The position numbers and the translations under genes are program-made. Source: a virus. From it: DNA of 53,596 bases. Of the stretch, positions 41,171 through 47,158 are shown one piece after another. How positions within the stretch are numbered: the first letter of the stretch is position 1; each line of letters begins with the position of its first letter. The stretch spans positions 1 through 53,596 of the IMG/VR virus record IMGVR_UViG_3300035698_019603. The stretch is one strand, 5' to 3'. The notes below the pieces were generated by a model. It searched no databases. It worked only from the letters and a program-made list of their open reading frames with translations, and was not told the DNA's origin.

Positions 41171-42040
41171 ATGAACAACGAACAAGAAGAAATGGCACGC
41201 TATTTTAGCGAGATTGAACAGTATCCAATTCTCACTCGAGAAGAGGAGCACAATCTAGCTCAGTGTGCCAAAAATGGAGACAAGAGTGCTTTGGATTTAC
41301 TCATAGTATCTAATCTCCGCTTCGTTGTTCGAGTGGCGCATACCTTCTCTGGCTATCTTAAGCATGGTAAAGTTACTCTGTTAGACTTAGTTCAAGAAGG
41401 TAATAAAGGTTTAGTCATTGCTACTAAAAAATTCGATCCAGACCGTGGTTATCGCCTGATAAGCTATTCTGTATGGTGGATTAGGGTAGGAATGCAGAAA
41501 CTAGTAACTAATAACTTCTCCCTTGTGAAACTGGGAACAACAGCATTGCAAAGAAAACTCTTCTTTAAACTTGGTAAGATTACTGAGATATTGATGGAAG
41601 CGGATTTTGAGAGAAAGGATAAGCTTCGTGAAGATTTAGCTGAGATAACTAAAGTATCGGTGAAACAGATTGAATCCATGGAAATCAGAGTATCGTGGAA
41701 AGATAAATCACTCTCTGATACCATGGTCACAGGCGATGGCGATCCTATTAGTCTAGTAGATATGTTGGCAGAAAGAATTCCCTGGCAAGATTATATGCAG
41801 CATAGAACAAATCATCAATCCACAGTAGATTGTATCCATCCAGCTATTGAAAAACTAACTGATAGAGAACAGTTAATCATCAATCAACGATGGTTGGGAC
41901 CAGAAAAGATTACACTTCAAGAAATAGGTAAACAGCTCGGTATTACTCGTGAAAGAGTAAGACAGATAGAAAAAACTGCCATTAGAAAAATAAAGCATTC
42001 CCTGAAGAAACAGGGGATATTAGATAGTGAACTCGGGTAA
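41171..42040 (+). CDS. RNA polymerase sigma factor (sigma70 family)
   Basis: 289 residues; AGGAGA upstream. Region 1.2/2 is clear: SNLRFVVRVAH, then LLDLVQEGNKGLVIATKKFD and SYSVWWIRVGM (residues about 47-110), closest in style to RpoH/group 3 factors. A divergent middle replaces part of region 3. Region 4 has ITLQEIGKQLGITRERVRQIE with the DNA-binding helix. The protein would direct host RNA polymerase to phage promoters, most likely the late structural operon. No late promoter consensus could be fixed here. Confidence 0.88.
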   Translation: MNNEQEEMARYFSEIEQYPILTREEEHNLAQCAKNGDKSALDLLIVSNLRFVVRVAHTFSGYLKHGKVTLLDLVQEGNKGLVIATKKFDPDRGYRLISYSVWWIRVGMQKLVTNNFSLVKLGTTALQRKLFFKLGKITEILMEADFERKDKLREDLAEITKVSVKQIESMEIRVSWKDKSLSDTMVTGDGDPISLVDMLAERIPWQDYMQHRTNHQSTVDCIHPAIEKLTDREQLIINQRWLGPEKITLQEIGKQLGITRERVRQIEKTAIRKIKHSLKKQGILDSELG

Positions 42041-42078
42041 TATGTCTATTACTCCAGAAACAGAAAGGTTAGACAGAC

Positions 42079-42498
42079 ATGTTGAATCAAGTAGAACTTT
42101 TGGGAAATCTTGGAAGTGATCCAGAAAAGCGCTTTACTCAGAGTGGTGTTAGCGTATGCAATATGCGCGTAGCTACCAATGAGAAGTGGACCGACAAGGA
42201 AGGTAACAAGAAAGAATCCGTTGAGTGGCATCGTGTCGTATGCTGGAACAAACTCGCCGACCTCTGTGCTGAGTATCTCACCAAGGGTCGTCAGATTTAT
42301 GTTAGTGGTAAGTTGAAGACTCGTTCTTGGGTCGACAATGATAGCAACAAACGTTTCACTACTGAGATTGTGGCCAACAAGGTCATCTTCCTCGGTGGAG
42401 GACGTGAGACCAAGCAGGAAGAGAATTCCTCGGATGAAGTTGCTGACGAGGTAGCTACTGATGGTCAGCACCTACTCGAGAGTAATGTTCCTTTCTAA
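42079..42498 (+). CDS. ssb: Single-stranded DNA-binding protein
   Basis: 139 residues. OB-fold pattern of bacterial-type SSB: LLGNLGSDPEKRFTQSG, VSVCNMRVATNEKW, WHRVVCWNKLADLC and the LKTRSW strand. Acidic linker and a C-terminal tail ending in NVPF, like the DIPF tip that recruits replication partners. It protects ssDNA during phage replication and recombination. A strong terminator follows. Confidence 0.93.
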   Translation: MLNQVELLGNLGSDPEKRFTQSGVSVCNMRVATNEKWTDKEGNKKESVEWHRVVCWNKLADLCAEYLTKGRQIYVSGKLKTRSWVDNDSNKRFTTEIVANKVIFLGGGRETKQEENSSDEVADEVATDGQHLLESNVPF

Positions 42499-42506
42499 AC
42501 AATTAA

Positions 42507-42537
42507 CTAATGGAGGCCTTCGGGCCTCCATTTTTAT
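42507..42537 (+). terminator. Rho-independent terminator after ssb
   Basis: AATGGAGGCC-TTCG-GGCCTCCATT, 10-bp stem with UUCG loop and TTTTATT tail. Textbook terminator. Confidence 0.9.
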
Positions 42538-42565
42538 TGACTATTTGATTAAATAGTAGTTAAAT
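42537..42565 (+). promoter_or_regulatory. Sigma70-like promoter for tRNA-Arg
   Basis: TTGACT (42537-42542), 17-nt spacer, TTAAAT (42560-42565). Predicted start at about 42572, 2 nt before the mature tRNA 5' end. Hexamers match 5/6 and 4/6. Confidence 0.55.
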
Positions 42566-42573
42566 AGTCTATT

Positions 42574-42648
42574 GCCTTACGTGGTGGATTCCACACCAGA
42601 GTCTTCTAAACTTAGGTTTTCCCGGTTCAATTCCGGGGTAGGGCTCCA
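42574..42648 (+). tRNA. tRNA-Arg (TCT)
   Basis: 75 nt with encoded CCA. Acceptor GCCTTAC/GTAGGGC (one T-G pair), D stem GGTG/CACC, anticodon loop CTTCTAA with TCT at 42605-42607, T arm CCCGG-TTCAATT-CCGGG. The anticodon stem has one A-A mismatch at 27-43. Reads AGA (and possibly AGG). Confidence 0.82.
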
Positions 42649-42652
42649 CTTC

Positions 42653-42752
42653 AACGAAATCTGATAATGTAGGATAAATTAAAGTCCTACGAGCAACCCC
42701 TACTGAAGTACAAAGCTCTTTGGTACTTCAATAGCGTTAGGTTTTTTCGTTG
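42653..42752 (+). ncRNA. Branched RNA fold between tRNA-Arg and next gene
   Basis: CAACGAAA (42653) pairs with TTTCGTTG (about 42745), enclosing GTAGGA/TCCTAC and TGAAGTAC/GTACTTCA hairpins, a three-way junction. It has no gene and directly precedes the CGAAAGGAAAC leader of the gene at 42777. Could be a leader or stable RNA co-transcribed with the tRNA. Confidence 0.5.
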
Positions 42753-42776
42753 AGGAATAACTCGAAAGGAAACAAA

Positions 42777-42935
42777 ATGAAATCTTACTGGGTTCTCTAT
42801 ACAGATATTAATGGTCAATTGAACGGACATGAAGGACCATTCGCTACCTTCTCCGAAGCAAAGGTGAGACAAACTAAGCTAATTAAAAAAGATGAATTTG
42901 TAATTGGTCCAGTAGTAGGATATGAACACAAGTAG
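42777..42935 (+). CDS. Small hypothetical protein
   Basis: 52 residues; CTCGAAAGGAAACAAA before ATG 42777. MKSYWVLYTDINGQLNGHEGPF... is an alpha/beta minimal domain with a helix SEAKVRQTKLIKK. Unknown function. Confidence 0.58.
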   Translation: MKSYWVLYTDINGQLNGHEGPFATFSEAKVRQTKLIKKDEFVIGPVVGYEHK

Positions 42936-43200
42936 TCCACTCGATAAAACCCAGCAAATTACTGGGATAGAAGTGTGATAAATCTCAGAAAGAAGCAGCG
43001 CTCGTTAAGTCGACATCGAGCAAACTTTAAATCTGAGTAATCACTTTGATTAACAAGCTAGAGGTAATGCCGTCCCAAATACCATCAATAGGCTAACCAT
43101 AGCTAAACTGTCATCGTCACTAATGAGTGCAAGTTCGACTCTTGCATGTGGGAGTAGCTTAATTGGTTAGAGCGGTTAGTGACAAATACGAAAGGTAAAA
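42936..43200 (+). other. 265-nt non-coding stretch with tRNA arms in reversed order
   Basis: CCCAG/CTGGG and GCTCG/CGAGC hairpins are followed by a T arm GCAAG-TTCGACT-CTTGC (43129-43145) and then, 9 nt on, TA plus a D arm GCTT-AATTGGTTA-GAGC (about 43155-43171). CTAAT before the T arm can pair with GTTAG after the D arm, as anticodon-stem halves do; the helix runs on for 9 bp (GTCACTAAT/GTTAGTGAC). A proper acceptor stem is missing. The leader TACGAAAGGT then leads to the gene at 43201. Confidence 0.45.
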
Positions 43201-43416
43201 ATGAAAACGAAGAGTCAACGAGGTTTCACTCTCATCGAGCTTCTAATCGTAGTATTCTTCTTCTTCGCTATCATTATGATACCAGTAGGTCTCTGGGCAG
43301 GCGGAAGTCTGATTACCAGTGGTGTTAAGTCAGCAAACGAAGATTGTGGTAAGACCTATGGAATCGAAGCTGTCTTCAACGGAGACTGGTTCTGCGAGGA
43401 TACAGATGAAAATTGA
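43201..43416 (+). CDS. Type IV prepilin-like small protein
   Basis: 71 residues, CGAAAGG before ATG 43201. RGFTLIELLIVV (residues 7-18) is the canonical class III signal peptide cleaved by prepilin peptidase after Gly, with Glu5 of the mature form. The hydrophobic helix continues to about residue 33; the 38-residue remainder has two Cys that may form a disulphide. Too short for a major pilin, it may be a minor-pilin mimic inserted in host type IV pili or a membrane-bound inhibitor. The role is inferred. Confidence 0.72.
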   Translation: MKTKSQRGFTLIELLIVVFFFFAIIMIPVGLWAGGSLITSGVKSANEDCGKTYGIEAVFNGDWFCEDTDEN

Positions 43417-43741
43417 AAATTCTCTCAGAAGCTGGTCTATTCTTCAACTACTTGGACTCACGTTAGGTGCTGCTTGTGTAGCAGTATTGATGCTCATCTA
43501 TGGTGGATGGGCAGTCATGGTACTTTGGGGTTGGTTCGTAGTTCCATTGGGAGTATCAGCTCTGACATTGGGACAAGCCATTGGGCTGGACCTCCTTGTC
43601 TCCATGATGGTAGTTCAAGGTAGCTATTCAAGATGCCGGAAACTATTCTCAGAAGAGACAGGTAGACTCTATCTAAATATGGCACTACTACCTATTATCT
43701 CAGTAGGTCTTGGTTGGTTAGTGATGACGTTCCTACTGTGA
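43406..43741 (+). CDS. Multi-spanning membrane protein
   Basis: 111 residues from ATG 43406 (GAGG upstream), overlapping the prepilin-like gene. Three hydrophobic segments (about 12-35, 38-60, 92-111). May work with the prepilin-like protein at the membrane. No family recognised. Confidence 0.58.
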   Translation: MKIENSLRSWSILQLLGLTLGAACVAVLMLIYGGWAVMVLWGWFVVPLGVSALTLGQAIGLDLLVSMMVVQGSYSRCRKLFSEETGRLYLNMALLPIISVGLGWLVMTFLL

Positions 43742-43749
43742 ACAATGCC

Positions 43750-43812
43750 CTCAGCAATTGGATGCAGCCCAGTTTCCTAAACCAGGTTTTCCCAGTTCGA
43801 ATCTGCAGGTTA
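43750..43812 (+). pseudogene. Broken tRNA-Arg (CCT)-like sequence
   Basis: Anticodon loop TTCCTAA with CCT, followed by variable GGTTTT and a T loop TTCGAAT; the order and spacing match the tRNA-Arg at 42574. The anticodon stem (CCAGT/ACCAG) and T stem (CCCAG/CTGCA) are only partly paired and no acceptor or CCA is found. The HNH gene starts inside it, so this is a tRNA gene damaged by or fused to the insertion. Confidence 0.55.
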
Positions 43813-44106
43813 GTAGTTGAAAAAAAGCTTGGTAGATATCTTAGTGATAAAGAAGTTGTTCATCATCTCTACGAAGATAGAAATGACAACAGACCTAGCA
43901 TGCTTATTCACCTTACCCGCTCGGAACATATGATTTTACATAGAACACTTGGTAGAGTAGGTATAGCTTTACTCATACAAGGTAGACTCGAAGAAATTAT
44001 GTCTGTCATATCAGACCAGAATCTAGAACTTGTAAAGAGGGTGTATAATGTTGGAAATCTATGGAAATCTATTCGATACGAATACTTACAAGAACAAGGA
44101 TGGTAG
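43762..44106 (+). CDS. HNH homing endonuclease
   Basis: 114 residues if started at ATG 43762; the frame is open upstream to 43714 and no ribosome site fixes the start. RLVVEKKLGRYL then EVVHHLYEDRNDN and LTRSEHMILHR give the H-N-H residues of the phage HNH_3-like family. Its first codons read through tRNA-like sequence, and its 3' end overlaps the macrodomain gene by 59 nt, both signs of insertion. Confidence 0.75.
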   Translation: MQPSFLNQVFPVRICRLVVEKKLGRYLSDKEVVHHLYEDRNDNRPSMLIHLTRSEHMILHRTLGRVGIALLIQGRLEEIMSVISDQNLELVKRVYNVGNLWKSIRYEYLQEQGW

Positions 44107-44653
44107 CCAACTAAACATTAGAGTAGACGCAATTTGTATATCGACCAACGGGTTCTGCAAAACCAATGGTAAATGTGTCATGGGTCGAGGATGTGCTAAG
44201 ACTGCTGCTGATGCCTATCCTAATCTCTCTCGTAGGCTAGGTAGTTATATCAGAGAATATGGGAACCGCGTTTTTGACATGGGTCAAATACTCAATCCTA
44301 CTGGTGCTAAGATGCTCAATCAACCAACTCACTTAGTTACGTTCCCAGTCAAGCCACGCAAGGGTACTGCTGGTAACAGTCAATGCAACGTTGTCTCTCA
44401 CATGCACAAACACATTAAGCCGGGTGACTTTGTCCCTGGATGGGCTATGATAGCAGATGTAGATATCATTAAGAGATCAGCTGAACAGCTAGTAGAACTA
44501 GCAGACAAACGCAAATGGAATAACATAGTGCTTCCTAGGCCAGGATGCGGGGCCGGCGAATTGAAATGGGAAGAGTACGTTCGACCGATTCTTAGAGAAC
44601 TCTTGGATGATAGGTTCTCCGTAATTACATTCCCATCAAGGAGAAAAAAGTGA
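44048..44653 (+). CDS. Macrodomain protein (ADP-ribose binding)
   Basis: 201 residues. MLEIYGNLFD near the start, ICISTNGFCKTNGKCVMGRGCAK-type glycine-rich loop (about 30-50) and VLPRPGCGAGELKWEEY (about 162-178) match the Macro/Appr-1''-p processing fold. Such phage proteins can remove ADP-ribose marks placed by host defence enzymes or process ADP-ribose 1''-phosphate. The start lies inside the HNH gene. Confidence 0.75.
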   Translation: MLEIYGNLFDTNTYKNKDGSQLNIRVDAICISTNGFCKTNGKCVMGRGCAKTAADAYPNLSRRLGSYIREYGNRVFDMGQILNPTGAKMLNQPTHLVTFPVKPRKGTAGNSQCNVVSHMHKHIKPGDFVPGWAMIADVDIIKRSAEQLVELADKRKWNNIVLPRPGCGAGELKWEEYVRPILRELLDDRFSVITFPSRRKK

Positions 44654-44850
44654 AACGAACATATTTCTATGTAACCAAGGATCAATATCCAGAACATAGG
44701 CCAGGTAAGGGAACATTCTTAACTGAGGCCATTGCAGTGAAGGAGATTAAGAAGTTCATCAAATTGGTTGATGACAAATTGGAAGAGATCTATTACGAAA
44801 AAGCTGGCCCAGATGGAACAGAATACGTTACTATATGGATGGCGGAATGA
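44650..44850 (+). CDS. Small hypothetical protein
   Basis: 66 residues from GTG 44650; AAGGAGAA upstream. Lys/Glu-rich alpha/beta unit. Overlaps genes on both sides (GTGA and ATGA), so it is part of a coupled run with the macrodomain gene. Confidence 0.58.
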   Translation: MKRTYFYVTKDQYPEHRPGKGTFLTEAIAVKEIKKFIKLVDDKLEEIYYEKAGPDGTEYVTIWMAE

Positions 44851-45032
44851 TAAATGCAATTATAGCAGGAGCAGTAGTATTATTCTTCTTCTTTCTAATC
44901 AGATATCTGATAATGAACAGAAGTAGTAACCCTGAACATCAGGACGCCTCAAGGGATGCCGCATGGAACGCTGCATGGACCGATCAAAGCAAACGGCTGG
45001 GCCGGATGTTGTCGCGTGAGGTGGTGCGATGA
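44847..45032 (+). CDS. Membrane peptide fused to remnant of the Ala-repeat gene
   Basis: 61 residues from ATG 44847. One membrane span (IIAGAVVLFFFFLIRYLI). From about residue 34 on, DAAWNAAW and SKRLGRMLSREVVR repeat the C-terminus of the next gene; the DNA turns GC-rich at the same point (about 44942). It seems to be a small membrane gene joined to the tail of a lost second copy of the downstream gene. Confidence 0.5.
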   Translation: MINAIIAGAVVLFFFFLIRYLIMNRSSNPEHQDASRDAAWNAAWTDQSKRLGRMLSREVVR

Positions 45033-45631
45033 TGATCAAAGCATGGCATTTTTTGCCCGAGAATCGACGGCTGACCAACGGCGACGGCGCGGCGGTGGAG
45101 GCAGGATACACGTATGTCTCCGACCAGCCTGCGGTACTATGCAAGTCAGGACTGCACGCCAGCATTGACCCCCTCGATGCGCTCCAATACGCACCTGGCC
45201 CGATCGTGTGCCGAGTCGAGGTCGGCGGAGACGTCGGGTTTGGCAATGACAAAATCGTTGGCACCGAGCGATCTGTGATATGGATGGGCGACGCCACGAA
45301 TTGTCTGCGTCATTTTGCCCGACTGTGTGCGCTCGATGTGATTCACCGATGGGATGCCCCTGACGTCATGGTGAGATACCTGCGCACAGGCGACGAGTCG
45401 ATCCGGTCCGCCGCAAGGGACGCCGCACGAGTGCACGCCGCACGGGACGCCGCACGGAACGCTGCACGGGGCGCCGCACGGTACGCCGCATGGGGCGCCG
45501 CATGGAACACTGCACGGGGCGCCGCACGGTCCGCCGCATGGAACGCTGCACGGGGCGCCGCACGGGACGCCACATGGAACGCCCAAAGCAAACGGCTGGG
45601 CCGGATGTTGTTGCGCGAGGTGGTGCGATGA
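45029..45631 (+). CDS. GC-rich gene with Ala-repeat C-terminus (DUF7666-like)
   Basis: 200 residues. The N-terminal 125 residues (MIKAWHFLPENRRL, CKSGLHAS, DALQYAPGPIV, GNDKIVGTERS) look like a domain common in phages and called DUF7666-like here with caution. The C-terminal 70 residues are AARDAARNAARGAAR repeats of 12-nt units, then SKRLGRMLLREVVR. The gene is far more GC-rich than its neighbours and is bounded by two copies of its own terminal ~45 nt (44988-45033 and 45587-45632), suggesting recent arrival and unequal recombination. Confidence 0.6.
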   Translation: MMIKAWHFLPENRRLTNGDGAAVEAGYTYVSDQPAVLCKSGLHASIDPLDALQYAPGPIVCRVEVGGDVGFGNDKIVGTERSVIWMGDATNCLRHFARLCALDVIHRWDAPDVMVRYLRTGDESIRSAARDAARVHAARDAARNAARGAARYAAWGAAWNTARGAARSAAWNAARGAARDATWNAQSKRLGRMLLREVVR

Positions 45632-45669
45632 TTCCATTACCATGACATCACATCAAATGGTTGTGTGAA

Positions 45670-45918
45670 ATGCAGCCCGAAGGGTGGAAAAGTAGAATAC
45701 AACATGCGTCTTATGATTGTAATATTCGTTCCTTCATTCATTCATCTGGATTACAACTCGATCTTATTCACGGTGAATTCAAGTACTTGAGGTCTTCAGT
45801 AATTGGTAACATGTCAGTATACGATAGTAAAGCAGCACAAAAGGCTATATTGAATGCTATTCAAAAACAAGAACAAAACAACATTTCAGAAAGCATTCTG
45901 AACAAAGAAACCTATTGA
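45670..45918 (+). CDS. Small hypothetical protein
   Basis: 82 residues from ATG 45670; a GTG at 45661 is an alternative and no ribosome site is clear. Mixed alpha/beta, C-terminus Gln/Asn-rich helix (AIQKQEQNN). The TTGACA of the following promoter lies at its end. Confidence 0.45.
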   Translation: MQPEGWKSRIQHASYDCNIRSFIHSSGLQLDLIHGEFKYLRSSVIGNMSVYDSKAAQKAILNAIQKQEQNNISESILNKETY

Positions 45919-45943
45919 CATAATCCTTCTATTTTCATACTCT
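45915..45943 (+). promoter_or_regulatory. Sigma70-like promoter of the tRNA-His cluster
   Basis: TTGACA (45915-45920), 17-nt spacer, TACTCT (45938-45943). Perfect -35, weak -10 (3/6). Start expected about 45950, 8 nt before tRNA-His. Confidence 0.55.
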
Positions 45944-45957
45944 CTAGAAGGAGTAAT

Positions 45958-46046
45958 GGTGAGTGAAGCCGAAGCGGAATCAGGCACCTGGCTGTGACCC
46001 AGGATCCGAAAGGATAAAGCGGGTTCGAGTCCCGTCATTCACCCCA
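45958..46046 (+). tRNA. tRNA-His (GTG) with enlarged variable arm
   Basis: 89 nt including the extra 5' G (G-1) that pairs C73, an identity mark of tRNA-His, and encoded CCA. Acceptor GTGAGTG/CATTCAC, anticodon arm CCTGG-CTGTGAC-CCAGG with GTG, T arm GCGGG-TTCGAGT-CCCGT. The variable region is about 15 nt with an ATCC-GAAA-GGAT hairpin, longer than the usual 4-5 nt. Confidence 0.9.
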
Positions 46047-46058
46047 AAAAGAAACGAA

Positions 46059-46220
46059 ATGGAAAAGCTAGTATACATACACATTGGTTGTGGTGGACAT
46101 ATGAAGAAGGTAGTTCCTTTGGATCTATCTACTATGCCTCCACATCAAACTTGGAAGTGTCCAAAGTGTGGTTTCATTTACCAAGAATTTGGTCACACTG
46201 CTGATTTTCCTTCAAGATAA
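46059..46220 (+). CDS. Small zinc-ribbon protein
   Basis: 53 residues from ATG 46059, 12 nt after tRNA-His; GAAACGAA leader. CGGH near residue 10 and WKCPKCGFI near 34 form a zinc ribbon. Its stop abuts the 5' end of tRNA-Trp. Confidence 0.55.
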   Translation: MEKLVYIHIGCGGHMKKVVPLDLSTMPPHQTWKCPKCGFIYQEFGHTADFPSR

Positions 46221-46290
46221 GGGTAGGGCGCCGGCTGCGCAGGCGAGTCTCCAAAACTTGCTTTCGAGGGCTCGACACCCTCTCTGCCCG
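46221..46290 (+). tRNA. tRNA-Trp (CCA)
   Basis: 70 nt. Acceptor GGGTAGG/TCTGCCC with two wobble pairs, anticodon arm CGAGT-CTCCAAA-ACTTG with anticodon CCA, T arm GAGGG-CTCGACA-CCCTC (C at 54), discriminator G. CCA tail not encoded. D arm GCC/GGC is short. Confidence 0.8.
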
Positions 46291-46294
46291 CAAT

Positions 46295-46318
46295 GCTCCT
46301 ATAGTGTAACGGTAGCAC
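46295..46318 (+). pseudogene. 5' half of a split tRNA
   Basis: GCTCCTA (acceptor), TA, then D arm GTG-TAACGGTAG-CAC. Directly after the D arm the sequence changes into a promoter and an HNH gene. The matching acceptor strand TAGGAGC lies at 46993-46999, so the tRNA gene has been cut about position 26. Confidence 0.7.
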
Positions 46319-46347
46319 TTGACATGCTCTACCATTAATAATATTAT
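46319..46347 (+). promoter_or_regulatory. Strong sigma70 promoter of HNH cassette
   Basis: TTGACA (46319-46324), 17-nt spacer, TATTAT (46342-46347), 5 nt, ATG 46353. Hexamers match 6/6 and 5/6. The message would be leaderless or nearly so. It starts at the exact end of the tRNA half. Confidence 0.75.
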
Positions 46348-46352
46348 GGTGT

Positions 46353-46691
46353 ATGCAAATATGTAAGTGCTGTAACAAAGATTTTAAATATGACCGTAAT
46401 AAAGGGCATAGAAAGAATCATTGTAATAGCTGTTATGCCAACAAAAGAAGATTTAAGATTAAACGCGATGCCATCGCATATAAAGGTGGTAAATGCGTTA
46501 AGTGCGGCTACAAGAAATGTAATCAGGCGCTACAATTCCATCATCTAGATCCCGCTACTAAGAAGTTTACAATAGGTGGCAATCATTCTCGATCCTGGGA
46601 ATCTATCAGGAAAGAACTAGACAAGTGCATCCTCATTTGTGCTAATTGTCATGCTGAATTACACGAAAAAGAAACAAATAAGTCCGGGTAG
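46353..46691 (+). CDS. HNH homing endonuclease inside a tRNA gene
   Basis: 112 residues. N-terminal zinc pairs CKCC and CNSC, then GGKCVKCGY, and the HNH core LQFHHLDPATKKF with CILICANCHAELHEK. Own promoter, no Shine-Dalgarno site. The stop overlaps tRNA-Ile by 10 nt. It separates the two halves of another tRNA. Confidence 0.82.
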   Translation: MQICKCCNKDFKYDRNKGHRKNHCNSCYANKRRFKIKRDAIAYKGGKCVKCGYKKCNQALQFHHLDPATKKFTIGGNHSRSWESIRKELDKCILICANCHAELHEKETNKSG

Positions 46692-46759
46692 CTGCTGTTG
46701 GTTGTAGCCCATGCCTTATAAGCGTGAGTCCGTGGGTTCAATTCCCACCCCGGATACCA
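46682..46759 (+). tRNA. tRNA-Ile (TAT)
   Basis: 78 nt with encoded CCA. Acceptor GTCCGGG/CCCGGAT (one G-T), anticodon arm CATGC-CTTATAA-GCGTG with TAT, T arm GTGGG-TTCAATT-CCCAC. Reads AUA directly, in contrast to the modified CAT tRNA most bacteria use; this helps decode AUA in an AT-rich phage. Confidence 0.87.
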
Positions 46760-46780
46760 AATAAAATTTGGAGCTTCCAG

Positions 46781-46948
46781 ATAATTCTGGGCGAAAAAAC
46801 AAAATTGGTCTTTTCAACGAGCATCGATAAAGATCCATGTTCAGGACACTTTTACATCGCAGAAGATGACAAAAACTTTCCTCTCAGTAACGAAGAAGCC
46901 GATATCTTGATACGAATGAAGAATCTTGGTGGCCACATAAGAAAATAA
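46781..46948 (+). CDS. Doubtful ORF without canonical start
   Basis: An open frame runs from inside tRNA-Ile to 46948; the part after 46781 encodes about 55 residues (…FYIAEDDKNFPLSNEEAD…). TTTGGAG lies upstream, but ATA, ATT or CTG would have to be the start. It could be the remnant of a gene or a real one with a rare start. Confidence 0.3.
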   Translation: MILGEKTKLVFSTSIDKDPCSGHFYIAEDDKNFPLSNEEADILIRMKNLGGHIRK

Positions 46949-46957
46949 TCCCGTATC

Positions 46958-47003
46958 ACCAGATTAGTGAGTAGTGGGGGTTCGAATCCCTCTAGGAGCA
47001 CCA
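46958..47003 (+). pseudogene. 3' half of a split tRNA
   Basis: T arm GGGGG-TTCGAAT-CCCTC (46976-46992), acceptor TAGGAGC (46993-46999), A, CCA (47001-47003). A TCAC/GTGA arm lies before it. The acceptor is the perfect complement of GCTCCTA at 46295-46301, 700 nt upstream; no nearer partner exists. Confidence 0.7.
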
Positions 47004-47017
47004 ACACGAAAGAAGCA

Positions 47018-47158
47018 ATGACTCCAAATAAACAATGTCCTATCTGCAACAAACCAGTTGATGGTAATGCAATCTATTCCTATCACTGTGATTCACTAGT
47101 ACATGAAAAATGTATGCAAAAAATGTTAAAACAACTAGTAAAGAAAGAAAAGAAATGA
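47018..47158 (+). CDS. Small zinc-finger protein
   Basis: 46 residues from ATG 47018, CGAAAGAAGC leader right after the tRNA 3' half. CPICNKPV and SYHCDSLVHEKC form a RING- or LIM-like zinc pattern in miniature. Stop overlaps the lipoprotein start. Confidence 0.57.
   Translation: MTPNKQCPICNKPVDGNAIYSYHCDSLVHEKCMQKMLKQLVKKEKK

Noticed and set aside
45400-45590. CRISPR-like regular repeats
   Set aside because: The repeats are 12-nt coding units within an Ala-rich protein, without spacers.
45146-45643. Long minus-strand frame with Cys-Gly-Val-Pro repeats
   Set aside because: It is the mirror of the GC-rich 12-nt repeats of the plus-strand gene; such repeats leave several frames open.
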